A stretch of DNA of 64,000 bases, taken from Falsirhodobacter xinxiangensis. Lineage in GTDB: Bacteria > Pseudomonadota > Alphaproteobacteria > Rhodobacterales > Rhodobacteraceae. The position numbers were made by a program, and so were the translations under genes. Every line of letters begins with the position of its first letter. The stretch's first letter is position 1. Shown one piece after another: positions 52,355-60,784 of the stretch. A model generated the notes under the pieces. The model was not told where the DNA came from. It searched no databases and worked only from the letters and a program-made list of their open reading frames with translations. The stretch lies in the NCBI RefSeq assembly GCF_004959935.1, contig NZ_SMYN01000011.1, positions 47,202 through 111,201 of the forward strand, given 5' to 3'.

Positions 52355-53935
52355 ATGACGAAGCGGATTTTGCACAGCAGGTTGCTGACCACGACGGCGG
52401 CGCTGACCGTCGCGCTGGCGGGGCTGCCGCCTTTGCCACTGGTCGCGCAGGAGACTCCGGTGCCCCCGGTGGAAGATGCGGCCCCGGTGGACCCCTCGGG
52501 GACCGAGGCGGAACGCCCTGCCGAGGAGCCGAGCGCCGAGCCGGTAAGCCCGGAGCCGGAACCCGAAGCCCCGAGCGCGGAGGACCCTGCGGAACCCGAA
52601 CCCGACCAGCCCCCGGCGCCCGCGGAGGAAGCGCCGCCTCCGGAGGCAGAGGCTCCCCCGGCCGCCGAAACGCCGCCAGAGCAGGCTCCGGACGCGGCCC
52701 CCGAGGCCCCTGCGCCGGATGCTGCCCCGGCCACCGAAACGCCGCCTGAGCAGGCGGAGACGCCGCCCGAGCAGGCTCCAGAGGCCCCTGCGCCGGATGC
52801 TCCGGCTACCGAAACGCCGCCCGAGCAGGCTCCCGAGGCGGCGGTTCCAGAAGCCCCTCCTGCCGCATCGGATGCTGCGCCTGCGGAGGAAGCTTCAGAG
52901 GCGGCGCCGGTTCCCGAAGCCGCTGCGCGGGAAAATGCCGCTCCTGCCGAGGAGACGACGACCGAGATCACCGCGGACGATGCAAGATCCAGCGACGAGG
53001 ATTTCGCCACCACCGCTTCGGGCGAGCGCCGGGGCGAGGACGATGGCGGGCTGAGCAATCTGGAGAAGGTCGGGCTTCTGGCGCTGGGCGGTCTGGCCAT
53101 CGGCGCACTGATGAACAATGGCGACGAGGTCGTGTCGAACACGGGCGACCGTGTCGTCGTCCGTCAGAACGATGGCAGCTTTGCGGTCCTGAAGGATGAT
53201 GATGCACTCCTGCGCCAGCCGGGCAGCACGGTGCGGACAGAACGCTTCGACGACGGCTCGACCCGGTCGACGGTGGAGCAGGGGGACGGGACGCGCGTCG
53301 TGACGATCCGCGACGCCTCGGGCCGCGTGCTGCGCCGCAGCCGCGTCGATACCGCCGGAAACGAGATCCGGCTGATCGACGATACCGTGAAGGCCGCGCC
53401 GGTGGATGTCTCGCTGCTGCCGCCTGCACGCGAGGAGGCGCGGGTGTCGGCGACCGACCGGGACTCGCTGCGGGATGCGCTGGCGCGGATCGAGGCGCGA
53501 GAGAATGCGCGGACCTATTCGCTGGCGCAGATTCGCGATTACAGGCAGGTGCGCGCGCTTGCCCCGGTGCTGGATGTGGACAACATCACCTTCCGCACCG
53601 GGTCGGCTGCCGTGGATGCGGGGCAGGCCGAGCAGCTTGCGGATCTGGGGCGGCTGGTGCGCGACATGGTTGCGGACAACCCGCGTGAAGTGTTCCTTGT
53701 CGAAGGGCATACGGATGCGGTCGGCTCTGCGGCGTCGAACCTTGCCCTGTCGGACCGTCGCGCGGAATCGGTCGCGCTGGCGCTGACCGAGTATTTCGAC
53801 GTGCCGCCGGAAAATCTGGTGGTGCAGGGATATGGCGAAAGCGATCTGCGGGTGGAGACCGAAACGGACGAGCCGCGCAACCGCCGCGTCGCCGTTCGGA
53901 TCATCACCCCGATCCTGCAAACGGCGGCGCGATGA
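52355..53935 (+). CDS. OmpA-family outer membrane protein with Pro/Glu/Ala-rich region
   Basis: A 526-residue protein with signal peptide (TTTAALTVALAGLPPLPLVA). Residues about 30-210 are a P/E/A-rich low-complexity region with imperfect repeats of PATETPPEQAPEAPAPDA. A short hydrophobic glycine-zipper segment (VGLLALGGLAIGALM) follows, then a charged domain, then a C-terminal OmpA/MotB peptidoglycan-binding domain (NITFRTGSAAVD, VEGHTDAVGSAASNLALSDRRA, NRRVAVRI). Likely a periplasm-spanning anchor between membrane and wall. GAAGGAG precedes the start at 52355. A bidirectional terminator follows. Confidence 0.85.
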   Translation: MTKRILHSRLLTTTAALTVALAGLPPLPLVAQETPVPPVEDAAPVDPSGTEAERPAEEPSAEPVSPEPEPEAPSAEDPAEPEPDQPPAPAEEAPPPEAEAPPAAETPPEQAPDAAPEAPAPDAAPATETPPEQAETPPEQAPEAPAPDAPATETPPEQAPEAAVPEAPPAASDAAPAEEASEAAPVPEAAARENAAPAEETTTEITADDARSSDEDFATTASGERRGEDDGGLSNLEKVGLLALGGLAIGALMNNGDEVVSNTGDRVVVRQNDGSFAVLKDDDALLRQPGSTVRTERFDDGSTRSTVEQGDGTRVVTIRDASGRVLRRSRVDTAGNEIRLIDDTVKAAPVDVSLLPPAREEARVSATDRDSLRDALARIEARENARTYSLAQIRDYRQVRALAPVLDVDNITFRTGSAAVDAGQAEQLADLGRLVRDMVADNPREVFLVEGHTDAVGSAASNLALSDRRAESVALALTEYFDVPPENLVVQGYGESDLRVETETDEPRNRRVAVRIITPILQTAAR

Positions 53936-53938
53936 AAT

Positions 53939-53968
53939 AAGGCGCGGGGGAAACCCCGCGCCTTATTC
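53939..53968. terminator. bidirectional terminator between the OmpA gene and infC
   Basis: An 11-bp stem aaggcgcgggg / ccccgcgcctt (53939-53949 and 53954-53964) with a GAAA loop and AT-rich flanks on both sides. Confidence 0.9.
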
Positions 53969-54517
53969 TTATTTCGCCGGGCCGATCATCATGACCATCT
54001 GGCGACCTTCGAGCTTGGGCATCGATTCGACCTTGCCGGCTTCGGCCTCGGTCACATCGGCGGCCACGCGCTGAAGCAGTTCCAGACCAAGATCCTGGTG
54101 CGCCATTTCGCGGCCGCGGAAGCGCAGGGTGACCTTCACCTTGTCGCCTTCGCCAAGGAATTTCAGAACCGAACGCATCTTCACGTCATAGTCATGCGTG
54201 TCGGTGCCGGGACGGAACTTGATTTCCTTGATCTCGATCACGTGCTGCTTCTTGCGGGCCTCGGCCTCGCGTTTCTGCTGCTCGTACTTGAACTTACCGA
54301 AATCCATGATCTTGCAGACCGGCGGTTCCGCGTTCGGAGAGATCTCAACCAGATCCAGCCCGGCTTCCTCGGCCATAGCCATGGCGCGCGCGGGGGTCAC
54401 GACGCCGACGTTTTCGCCGTCGGCACCGATCAGGCGAATTTCATTGGCGCGGATGCGATCATTCACGCGGGGGCCCGTGTCGCGTTGCGGCGGGGCGTTG
54501 TGGGGTCTGCGGGCTAT
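53969..54517 (-). CDS. infC: translation initiation factor IF-3 (AUA start)
   Basis: A 182-residue IF-3. Opening at ATG 54466 would truncate the conserved N-terminus; in the same frame upstream the codons read [17 protein letters not shown], the alphaproteobacterial IF-3 start, and the codon before them is ATA (54517-54515) with AAGGA eight bases upstream. IF-3 autoregulates because it rejects non-AUG starts, and E. coli uses AUU at this place. The body shows [43 protein letters not shown] and the C-terminal [15 protein letters not shown]. Confidence 0.93.
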   Translation of the reverse strand: MARRPHNAPPQRDTGPRVNDRIRANEIRLIGADGENVGVVTPARAMAMAEEAGLDLVEISPNAEPPVCKIMDFGKFKYEQQKREAEARKKQHVIEIKEIKFRPGTDTHDYDVKMRSVLKFLGEGDKVKVTLRFRGREMAHQDLGLELLQRVAADVTEAEAGKVESMPKLEGRQMVMMIGPAK

Positions 54518-54682
54518 GGTATGCGTCCTTCAGCGGTTATGCGATGTCGCGCAAGCTAATGCGAGTGGCGGCGGCTTTCAACCTCAATCCCCTTGCTTGG
54601 CTGGCTGCGGAACGCTTTTCAGCCGGGTTTCGTTGTGCCAGACAGCGTCCGGTGCCGCAGCTTTGCGGCAAGAGGAGAGACC

Positions 54683-55291
54683 ATGAACAAGACCGTCATC
54701 ACCGCTGCCATCCTCGTGCTGCTTGCGGCGGGGGGCTATTACCAGTTCAGCTACCGTCCCGCGCAGGAAGAGGCGGTGCGCGCGCAGGCCGAGGCGGATG
54801 CCGCCCGTGCCGCACAGGCCGAGGCTGACGCCGCCGCCGAGGCAGCCGCGAAGGCCGCCGCCGAAGCCGAGGCGTCGGACGAAGCCGCCCGCGCGCAGGC
54901 CGCCGCCGATGCCGCCGCCGCCGCCGATGCCGCGACCGAGGCTGCGTCCAATGCGGCTGCCGATGCCGCCGCGGCGCTGGAAAACGCGGGCGAGGCCGCG
55001 AATGATGCCGCCGTCGACGCGGCGGATGCCGCTGCCGCCGCCGCGAACGAGGCTGCCAATGCCGCGACCGTTGCGGGCCGATCTGCCGCCGATGCGGTCG
55101 CAGGTCTGAACCCGGCGCAATTCTTCACCGTGGAGCATTACGATGCCGAGCGTGCACGGAACTTCATCGATGCATCCGCGTTGGGCGACGAGGTGAAGAC
55201 GCGGCTCAAGAACGGGCTCGCGGCCGCCGAACAGACGCCGGAAGCCTTGGACGCCGCGCTGGAAGCCGCGCGTCGCGAATTGGGGCTGTAA
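54683..55291 (+). CDS. membrane-anchored alanine-rich coiled-coil protein
   Basis: A 202-residue protein with an N-terminal anchor (VITAAILVLLAAGGYYQF), followed by ~120 residues almost entirely of Ala, Glu and Asp with few other residues, predicted to be a long helix/coiled coil. The C-terminal ~60 residues form a globular end (LNPAQFFTVEHYDAERARNFID, TRLKNGLAAAEQTPEALDAAL). GAGGAGA precedes the start at 54683. The composition prevents family assignment; perhaps a periplasmic spacer. A terminator at 55299-55320 follows. Confidence 0.65.
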   Translation: MNKTVITAAILVLLAAGGYYQFSYRPAQEEAVRAQAEADAARAAQAEADAAAEAAAKAAAEAEASDEAARAQAAADAAAAADAATEAASNAAADAAAALENAGEAANDAAVDAADAAAAAANEAANAATVAGRSAADAVAGLNPAQFFTVEHYDAERARNFIDASALGDEVKTRLKNGLAAAEQTPEALDAALEAARRELGL

Positions 55292-55298
55292 CGAAAAA

Positions 55299-55320
55299 GG
55301 GCCGCGTCATGCGGCCCTTC
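55299..55320. terminator. bidirectional terminator between the Ala-rich protein gene and fpr
   Basis: gggccgc / gcggccc (55299-55305 and 55311-55317) with loop GTCAT; TTCC follows on the plus strand and TTTTTCG on the minus strand. Confidence 0.85.
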
Positions 55321-55322
55321 CT

Positions 55323-56138
55323 TCAGACGCCTTCGCCGACGAAGGCTTTTTCCACGACATATTCGCGCGGTTCGGAATTGGCGCCTTCGTGTAGGCCGAA
55401 GCCCTCCAGCACCTTCATCACATCCTGGTTGAAGGCCAGCGATCCGCAGACCATCGCGCGGTCGGTGGCGGGGTTCATCGGATCGAGCCCCAGATCGGTG
55501 AAGACCTTGCCCGAGGCGAGGTTGTCGGTGATCCGGCCCATCAGCGGCGACGGCTCTCGCGTGGTGGTCGGATAGTATTTCAGCTTGCCCGCCACCATTT
55601 CGCCGATCAGCTCGTCCTGTTCCAGCGCCTCGACCAGCTCGCGGCCATAGGTCAGTTCTTCGGCGGTGCGGCAGGTGTGCATCATGACGACCTCGTCGAA
55701 CTTCTCGTAGGTCTCGGGGTCGCGCATCAGGCTGGCGAAAGGCGCGATGCCGGTGCCGGTGGCAAGGAACCACACCCGCTTGCCCGGAAGCAGCGCGTCG
55801 TGGACCAGCGTGCCGACGGGTTTCGGACGCAAGACGATCTGATCGCCCGGCTGGATGTTCTGGAGCCGCGAGGTCAGGGGGCCGTCCGGCACCTTGATCG
55901 AATAGAACTCCAACTCCTCGTCCCAGTTCGGCGAGGCGATGGAATAGGCGCGCATGATCGGTTTGCCATTGTCGCCCGCCAGCCCGATCATCACGAACTC
56001 GCCCGAGCGGAACCGCAGCGAGGCGGGGCGCGTCACGCGGAAGGAAAACAGCGTGTCCGACCAGTGGCGCACCGAGGTGACGGTCTGCGCGTTGGGATCG
56101 ACTTTGGCGGTGGGGGCGATGGCGACGGTCTCGTTCAT
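55323..56138 (-). CDS. fpr: ferredoxin-NADP+ reductase
   Basis: A 271-residue flavoprotein of the bacterial FPR type. FAD motif MRAYSIASPNWDEELEF (RAYS), NADP-binding ATGTGIAPFASLMRDPE and CGSLAFNQD, and the C-terminal EPREYVVEKAFV typical of subclass I FPRs. The start at 56138 has AAGGA upstream. It moves electrons between NADPH and ferredoxin; as last gene of the sulfate-assimilation operon it probably supplies the ferredoxin-dependent sulfite reductase CysI. Confidence 0.93.
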   Translation of the reverse strand: MNETVAIAPTAKVDPNAQTVTSVRHWSDTLFSFRVTRPASLRFRSGEFVMIGLAGDNGKPIMRAYSIASPNWDEELEFYSIKVPDGPLTSRLQNIQPGDQIVLRPKPVGTLVHDALLPGKRVWFLATGTGIAPFASLMRDPETYEKFDEVVMMHTCRTAEELTYGRELVEALEQDELIGEMVAGKLKYYPTTTREPSPLMGRITDNLASGKVFTDLGLDPMNPATDRAMVCGSLAFNQDVMKVLEGFGLHEGANSEPREYVVEKAFVGEGV

Positions 56139-56195
56139 GGTCGTTCCTTGCATGGGCCGGGGGCGGAAGGGGAGGTCCCCTGGCTGCGGCATGGG

Positions 56196-56600
56196 TCAGG
56201 CGCGCAGGCGGGCCTGATAGTTGTGGGCTTGCCAGTCGGCGCGGAAGCGCCACTGGTCCTCGGGCTGACGTATGGCAAGATCGTCGGAAATTTCAACCTC
56301 GTCGAAGCCGGAACGTCGTGCCATGGCATATTGATCCGCGATTACATGACCGTGCGCGCGCAGGCGGCCCGTGTAACCCATTCGGCGAAGGCGTGCGGCC
56401 TGCGTGAACCCGCGCCCGTCCGAGAAGGACGCGAAGGCGACGCGGATCAGCGCCAGATCGTTCAGCCGACCTTCCAAGGCGGTCGGATCGTCGGTGGCGG
56501 CAAGGTCCACGGCGGAGTGGTTGCCAAGCTCGGCCAGGGGGGCGATCTCGGCAGTGAAGTCGTCGGGGGCGAACCCGCGGTCGGTGACGATCACGCTCAT
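56196..56600 (-). CDS. DUF934 family protein
   Basis: A 134-residue protein of the DUF934 family, almost always encoded next to cysH/cysI in Proteobacteria. Blocks: IAPLAELGNHSAVDL, LNDLALIRVAFASFSDGRGFTQAARLRRMGYTGRLRAHGHVIADQY and ARRSGFDEVEI, the family consensus. Predicted soluble; its role in sulfite or nitrite reduction is inferred only from context. Start at 56600 overlaps the cysH stop (ATGA). Confidence 0.9.
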   Translation of the reverse strand: MSVIVTDRGFAPDDFTAEIAPLAELGNHSAVDLAATDDPTALEGRLNDLALIRVAFASFSDGRGFTQAARLRRMGYTGRLRAHGHVIADQYAMARRSGFDEVEISDDLAIRQPEDQWRFRADWQAHNYQARLRA

Positions 56601-57346
56601 GCGGCGTTCTCCTTGGAGGTGCGGACGGGCTTGCCATTGATGAAATGGATGCCGCATTCGGTCTTGTTGCTGCCGCGCCAACGGCCGGCGCGGGGGTCCT
56701 CGCCCGGTTTGACCGGGCTGGTGCAGGGGGCGCAGCCGATGGATGGATAGCCCTTGGCGACCAGAGGGTGACGGGGCAGACGGTTGTTCACCATATACTC
56801 CTCCAGATCCTCGCGGCCCCACATGGCAAGTGGGTTGATCTTCAGCCGCGTGTCGCCGTCCAGTTCGAAGAACTCCAGCGCGGCGCGGGTGCCGGCCTGA
56901 AAGCGTTTGCGGCCGGTGATCCACGCGTCATAGGGGCGCAGCGCGTTTTCCAGCGGGACGGTCTTGCGCAGGTTGCAGCAGGCGTCGGTGTTGAACTGGT
57001 GCAGCGTGCCGTCCGGGTCTTCGTAATCCAGCGCGGCGGGATCGGCCACGATGGTCTGGATGTTCGTCAGCTCCAGCTTTTCCGCCACGTCACGCTGGTA
57101 TTGCAGCGTTTCGGGGAACAGCATCTGCGTGTCGATGAACAGGACCGGGGTTTCTGGCGCCATGACTGACAGCATGTGCAGCAGCACCACCGATTCCGCG
57201 CCGAAGCTGGACACCAGCGTGGTCGCCCCGACGTCGGGGTCGCCCAGCGCATGTTCCATCACCGACACGGCGGCGTGGTATTTATAGCGGCTGTTCAGCT
57301 CCGCCGCCTTCTCGGCCAGCGAGGCCCATCCGGGATCAAGCGGCAT
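56597..57346 (-). CDS. cysH: phosphoadenylyl/adenylyl-sulfate reductase
   Basis: A 249-residue thiol-dependent sulfonucleotide reductase. P-loop-like region TLVSSFGAESVVLLHML, then C123-C124 (DACCNLRKTVPL) and C205-x-x-C208 (GCAPCTSP), the four Cys ligands of a [4Fe-4S] cluster, and the catalytic C231 in the motif KTECGIH. Presence of the CC...CxxC cluster points to APS as substrate (adenylyl-sulfate reductase) rather than the PAPS-only E. coli type. It reduces it to sulfite with thioredoxin. Overlaps cysI by 11 bases. Confidence 0.95.
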   Translation of the reverse strand: MPLDPGWASLAEKAAELNSRYKYHAAVSVMEHALGDPDVGATTLVSSFGAESVVLLHMLSVMAPETPVLFIDTQMLFPETLQYQRDVAEKLELTNIQTIVADPAALDYEDPDGTLHQFNTDACCNLRKTVPLENALRPYDAWITGRKRFQAGTRAALEFFELDGDTRLKINPLAMWGREDLEEYMVNNRLPRHPLVAKGYPSIGCAPCTSPVKPGEDPRAGRWRGSNKTECGIHFINGKPVRTSKENAA

Positions 57347-59003
57347 CCTTCTCCCCTTCCGCCGGATAGAGCGCAGCCTTGAAGGGGGCGAGGCCAAGCC
57401 GTCGGTAGGTTTGCAGGAAGGTCTCGGTCGGTTCGGTCCGGTGTTCCAGATAGGCGTGCACAAGGCGTTCGATGGCCAGGACGATCTCGTCATAGGCGAA
57501 GCCCGGACCGGCGCGCTCGCCGATGACGGCGGTTTCGGTCCCGTCGCCGCCCAGCGTGATCTGGTAGTTTTCGACGCCGGCACGGTCCAGACCCAGAATC
57601 CCGATATGCCCGACATGGTGATGTCCGCAGGCATTGATGCAGCCAGAGATCTTGATCTTCAGCGGGCCGACCTCGTGCTCCAGCTTCAATTCGTCGAAGC
57701 GGGTCGCGATTTCCTGCGCGACCGGAATCGAGCGGGCAGTGGCCAGCGCGCAATAATCCATGCCGGGGCAGGCGATGATATCGGAGATCAAGCCGACGTT
57801 CGCGGTGCCGAGGCCAGCCTGCACCAGCGCCGCGTGGACGGCGGGCAGGTCCGATTTGTGGACATGCGGCAGGATCACGTTCTGTTCGTGGCTGATGCGC
57901 AGTTCGGAATGGCCGTAGCGTTCGGCAAGGTCGGCCATGACGCGCATCTGGTGGGCGGTGGCGTCGCCGGGGGTTTCGCCATGCTTCTTGATGCTGATGG
58001 TGACGATGGAATATTGCGCGTTGCGATGTTCCGTCAGGTTGGTGTCGGCCCACGACCGATACACGGGATCGGCGGCGTAGAACTGGTCATGCGCCGTAGT
58101 TTCCGCGTTGCGGAAGGCGGGCGGGGCGAAGGCCGCGCGGATGTCGTCCAGCAGGTCTTGATCGTGGCCGTGGAAGGTCGGGCGAATCTCGGCGAAACGC
58201 TGTTCTACCTGACGCTTGATCTCGTCCAGACCGTTTTCGTGGACTGTGATCTTGATGCGCGCCTTGTATTTGTTGTCGCGGCGGCCCAGCAGGTTGTAGA
58301 CCGAGACGATCGCCTCGCAATAGGGCAGCAGGTCTTCCTTGGGCAAGAAGTCCCGCACCACTTGGCCGATCATCGGCGTGCGGCCCAGACCGCCACCGAC
58401 CAGCACCTCGAAGCCGACTTCATCGCCCCGGCGGATCATGCGCAGGCCGATGTCATGCGCCTTGACCACGGCGCGGTCGTTCGGGCTGCCGGTGACGGCG
58501 ATCTTGAACTTGCGCGGCAGGAACTGGAACTCCGGATGGTCGGTGGACCACTGGCGCAGAAGCTCGGCATAGGGGCGGGGGTCTTCGATCTCGTCCGCCG
58601 CAGCCGCAGCGAAATGGTCGGAGGTGACGTTGCGGATCGTGTTGCCCGAGGTCTGGATCGCGTGCATGCCCACATCGGCCAGCGCGGACAGCATCGCGGG
58701 CACGTCTTTCAGCAGCGGCCAGTTGTATTGGATGTTCTGGCGCGTGGTGAAGTGGCCGTAGCCCTTGTCCCACGTCTCCGCGATATGCGCGAGCTGGCGC
58801 ATCTGGTTGGGGTTCAGCGTGCCATAAGGGATCGCGACCCGCAGCATATAGGCGTGGAGTTGCAGATACAGCCCGTTCATCAGGCGCAGCGGCTTGAACT
58901 CATCCTCGGTCAGCGAGCCGTCGATGCGGCGTTCGACCTGGCTGGTGAACTGGGCGACGCGTTCGCGCACGAAGGCTTCGTCGAAATCGTTGTAGCTATA
59001 CAT
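57336..59003 (-). CDS. cysI: ferredoxin-type sulfite/nitrite reductase (siroheme, [4Fe-4S])
   Basis: A 555-residue siroheme protein. Cluster ligands show C-x5-C (IACPGMDYCALA) and C-x3-C (SGCINACGHHHVGHIGILG). The N-terminal half has GYGHFTTRQNIQYNWPLL and QTSGNTIRNVTSDHF. Two pseudo-repeated ferredoxin-like halves are seen, as in NirA/CysI. It reduces sulfite to sulfide (six electrons). Gene order with cysH and fpr supports assimilatory sulfite reduction. Start at ATG 59003. Confidence 0.95.
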   Translation of the reverse strand: MYSYNDFDEAFVRERVAQFTSQVERRIDGSLTEDEFKPLRLMNGLYLQLHAYMLRVAIPYGTLNPNQMRQLAHIAETWDKGYGHFTTRQNIQYNWPLLKDVPAMLSALADVGMHAIQTSGNTIRNVTSDHFAAAAADEIEDPRPYAELLRQWSTDHPEFQFLPRKFKIAVTGSPNDRAVVKAHDIGLRMIRRGDEVGFEVLVGGGLGRTPMIGQVVRDFLPKEDLLPYCEAIVSVYNLLGRRDNKYKARIKITVHENGLDEIKRQVEQRFAEIRPTFHGHDQDLLDDIRAAFAPPAFRNAETTAHDQFYAADPVYRSWADTNLTEHRNAQYSIVTISIKKHGETPGDATAHQMRVMADLAERYGHSELRISHEQNVILPHVHKSDLPAVHAALVQAGLGTANVGLISDIIACPGMDYCALATARSIPVAQEIATRFDELKLEHEVGPLKIKISGCINACGHHHVGHIGILGLDRAGVENYQITLGGDGTETAVIGERAGPGFAYDEIVLAIERLVHAYLEHRTEPTETFLQTYRRLGLAPFKAALYPAEGEKDAA

Positions 59004-59016
59004 GGCTTCCTCGATC

Positions 59017-59337
59017 TCAGTAGTGGCGCGGGCCGGGCTGTTCGCCCACCTGTTTGCCATGGGCATAGTTGGACGGGCCACGGGTGCGGAACACCTCGCG
59101 GAAGTGGATCGGCTCGGGGCCGTTGGCGCCGGGTTTCGCATCGGCAAGATAGGCGCCGACGACGGTGCCCTTCTGGGCAGCCGCGTGCAGCAGACGCAGC
59201 TGGGCGTGGGCCTCGTCCTCGATCAGTTCCGCCTCATGATGCTCTCGCGTCCAGCGGTCGTCGGCGGTGAGGTAGATCACGTCGCCTTCCAGCAGCGCGT
59301 TGGCGGTCACGACCTTGGGGATGTATTTGCGGCTCAT
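59017..59337 (-). CDS. DUF2849 family protein
   Basis: A 106-residue protein of DUF2849, found in alphaproteobacterial cysI operons. Sequence: IPKVVTANALLEGDVIYLTADDRWTREHHEAELIEDEAHA, then GTVVGAYLADAKPGANGPEPIHFREVFRTRGPSNYA. Small, soluble, basic-acidic mix; proposed only as an accessory to sulfite reductase by context. The start overlaps the stop of the methyltransferase gene (ATGA). Confidence 0.9.
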   Translation of the reverse strand: MSRKYIPKVVTANALLEGDVIYLTADDRWTREHHEAELIEDEAHAQLRLLHAAAQKGTVVGAYLADAKPGANGPEPIHFREVFRTRGPSNYAHGKQVGEQPGPRHY

Positions 59338-60113
59338 GCTGTAACCTCTTTAAGACCGGAGGCCTCGTGCAGTTCTGGAAGGGCTTGGGCGGCGGCGCGG
59401 GGGGCAAGGCCGTAAAGCATCACGGCGGGTCCGGTCAGGCATGTCGCGGTATCGGACAATGTGCCAAGGGTGGCGGCGACGATGCGCTGGTCGGGGCGGG
59501 TGGCATTTTCCACCAGCGTGACCGGGGTGTTTGCATCGGCCCCGTGCATCATCAGGCGGCCCTGGATGAAGCGGGACGCCTTCTTGCCCATATAGATCGC
59601 GGCGACCTCTCCGCTGCGGGCAAGGCCTTTCCAGTCCTGATCGGCGAAACCGTCCATGTCGTGGCCCGTGACGATGCGCAGCCCGCGGTTGCGGCCGCGT
59701 TTCGTCAGGCTTTGCCCGATGGCAGCGGCGGCGGCGGCGGCGGAGGTCAGGCCGGGCAGGATCGACCATTGGATGCCGGCCGCCTCCAGCGCCTCGATCT
59801 CCTCGTCCAGACGGCCGAAGATGCCGCAATCGCCGCCCTTCAGGCGCACGACGCGGGCGCCGGTGCCGGCATGGCCGACGATCAGCGCGTTGATCGCGGA
59901 TTGCGGGGTGGAGGGGCCGAAGCCCTCCTTGCCGGCGTCTATCAGCGTGCCTTTGGCCAGCGCCAGAATCTCTGGCCCGACGAGGCGGTCGTGGATGACG
60001 ACGTCAGCCTCTTGCAGCGCACGGAAGGCACCCATGGTCAGCATGTCCACGCAGCCCGGGCCTGCACCAACGAAGGTGACGGCACCGTTATGGGTCAGGG
60101 GCTGATGCGACAT
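59334..60113 (-). CDS. cobA: uroporphyrinogen-III C-methyltransferase (CobA/CysG-A type)
   Basis: A 259-residue SUMT enzyme. Family motifs GAVTFVGAGPGCVDMLTMGAFRALQEADVVIHDRLV, VRLKGGDCGIFGRLDEEIEAL and ILPGLTSAAAAAAAIG (SAM-binding proline loop). It methylates uroporphyrinogen III twice to precorrin-2, the siroheme precursor CysI needs; a dehydrogenase/chelatase is not fused here. First gene of the sulfate-assimilation operon; the start at 60113 begins the conserved N-terminus. A name from the siroheme branch (cysG-A) would fit as well. Confidence 0.9.
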   Translation of the reverse strand: MSHQPLTHNGAVTFVGAGPGCVDMLTMGAFRALQEADVVIHDRLVGPEILALAKGTLIDAGKEGFGPSTPQSAINALIVGHAGTGARVVRLKGGDCGIFGRLDEEIEALEAAGIQWSILPGLTSAAAAAAAIGQSLTKRGRNRGLRIVTGHDMDGFADQDWKGLARSGEVAAIYMGKKASRFIQGRLMMHGADANTPVTLVENATRPDQRIVAATLGTLSDTATCLTGPAVMLYGLAPRAAAQALPELHEASGLKEVTA

Positions 60114-60253
60114 GGCTGCACTCCGGGTGGCTTGGTCCCATCCATATAGGACATTTTTCCCCCATTTTGCCATAAGCCCCTTGCGGATAAGGACAGTTGT
60201 TCGGATAGACTTCGCACATGGAACAGGTTTCCGATGCAGGGGGAGTTTTGCGA

Positions 60254-60715
60254 ATGGCAGTCCGGCTGGATGAAATGGACAGGAAAATCCTTGCCGAGTT
60301 GCAGCAGGACGCGGCGCAATCGCTGGACGAGATTGCCAAGAAGGTCGGCTCTTCCAAGACCCCGGTGTGGAATCGCATCCGCCGGATGAAGGAGGCGGGG
60401 GTGATCCTGCGCCAGACCGCGCTGCTGGATGCCGAAGCCCTGGGGCTGGAGGCGTGTTTCTTCGTGCTGATCCGCACGTCCGAGCATGAGGCGGACTGGC
60501 AGCGCAAGTTCCTGCACGCGCTGCGCGAGCGCCCCGAGGTGCTGGAGGCGCACCGTCTGGCGGGCGATATCGACTATATCCTGAAGGTGCGGGTGGAGAA
60601 TGCGCGCGCCTACGACCGCTTCTATCAGGCGTTGATCTCGGAAGTGCGGATTCACAATGTGACCGCGCTTTTGTCGATGGAGGAGATCAAGGCGACCACG
60701 GTGCTCCCGGTCTAG
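60254..60715 (+). CDS. Lrp/AsnC-family transcriptional regulator
   Basis: A 153-residue regulator. HTH: LDEMDRKILAELQQDAAQSLDEIAKKVGSSKTPVWNRIRRMKEAGVI (about 5-50); C-terminal RAM domain with EACFFVLIRT, HRLAGDIDYILKVRV and RIHNVTALLSMEEIK. The start at 60254 has GGAG eight bases upstream; an ATG at 60218 lacks a site. It is divergent from the sulfate-assimilation operon, so likely regulates it; the effector (an amino acid such as a sulfur-containing one) is inference. Confidence 0.88.
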   Translation: MAVRLDEMDRKILAELQQDAAQSLDEIAKKVGSSKTPVWNRIRRMKEAGVILRQTALLDAEALGLEACFFVLIRTSEHEADWQRKFLHALRERPEVLEAHRLAGDIDYILKVRVENARAYDRFYQALISEVRIHNVTALLSMEEIKATTVLPV

Positions 60716-60784
60716 GACAACCCGTCCCTTGAAGGGGGCGGCGGCTGGGGGTAGCTTCGCCCCCGCAACGAAGGGGCCCGTCCA

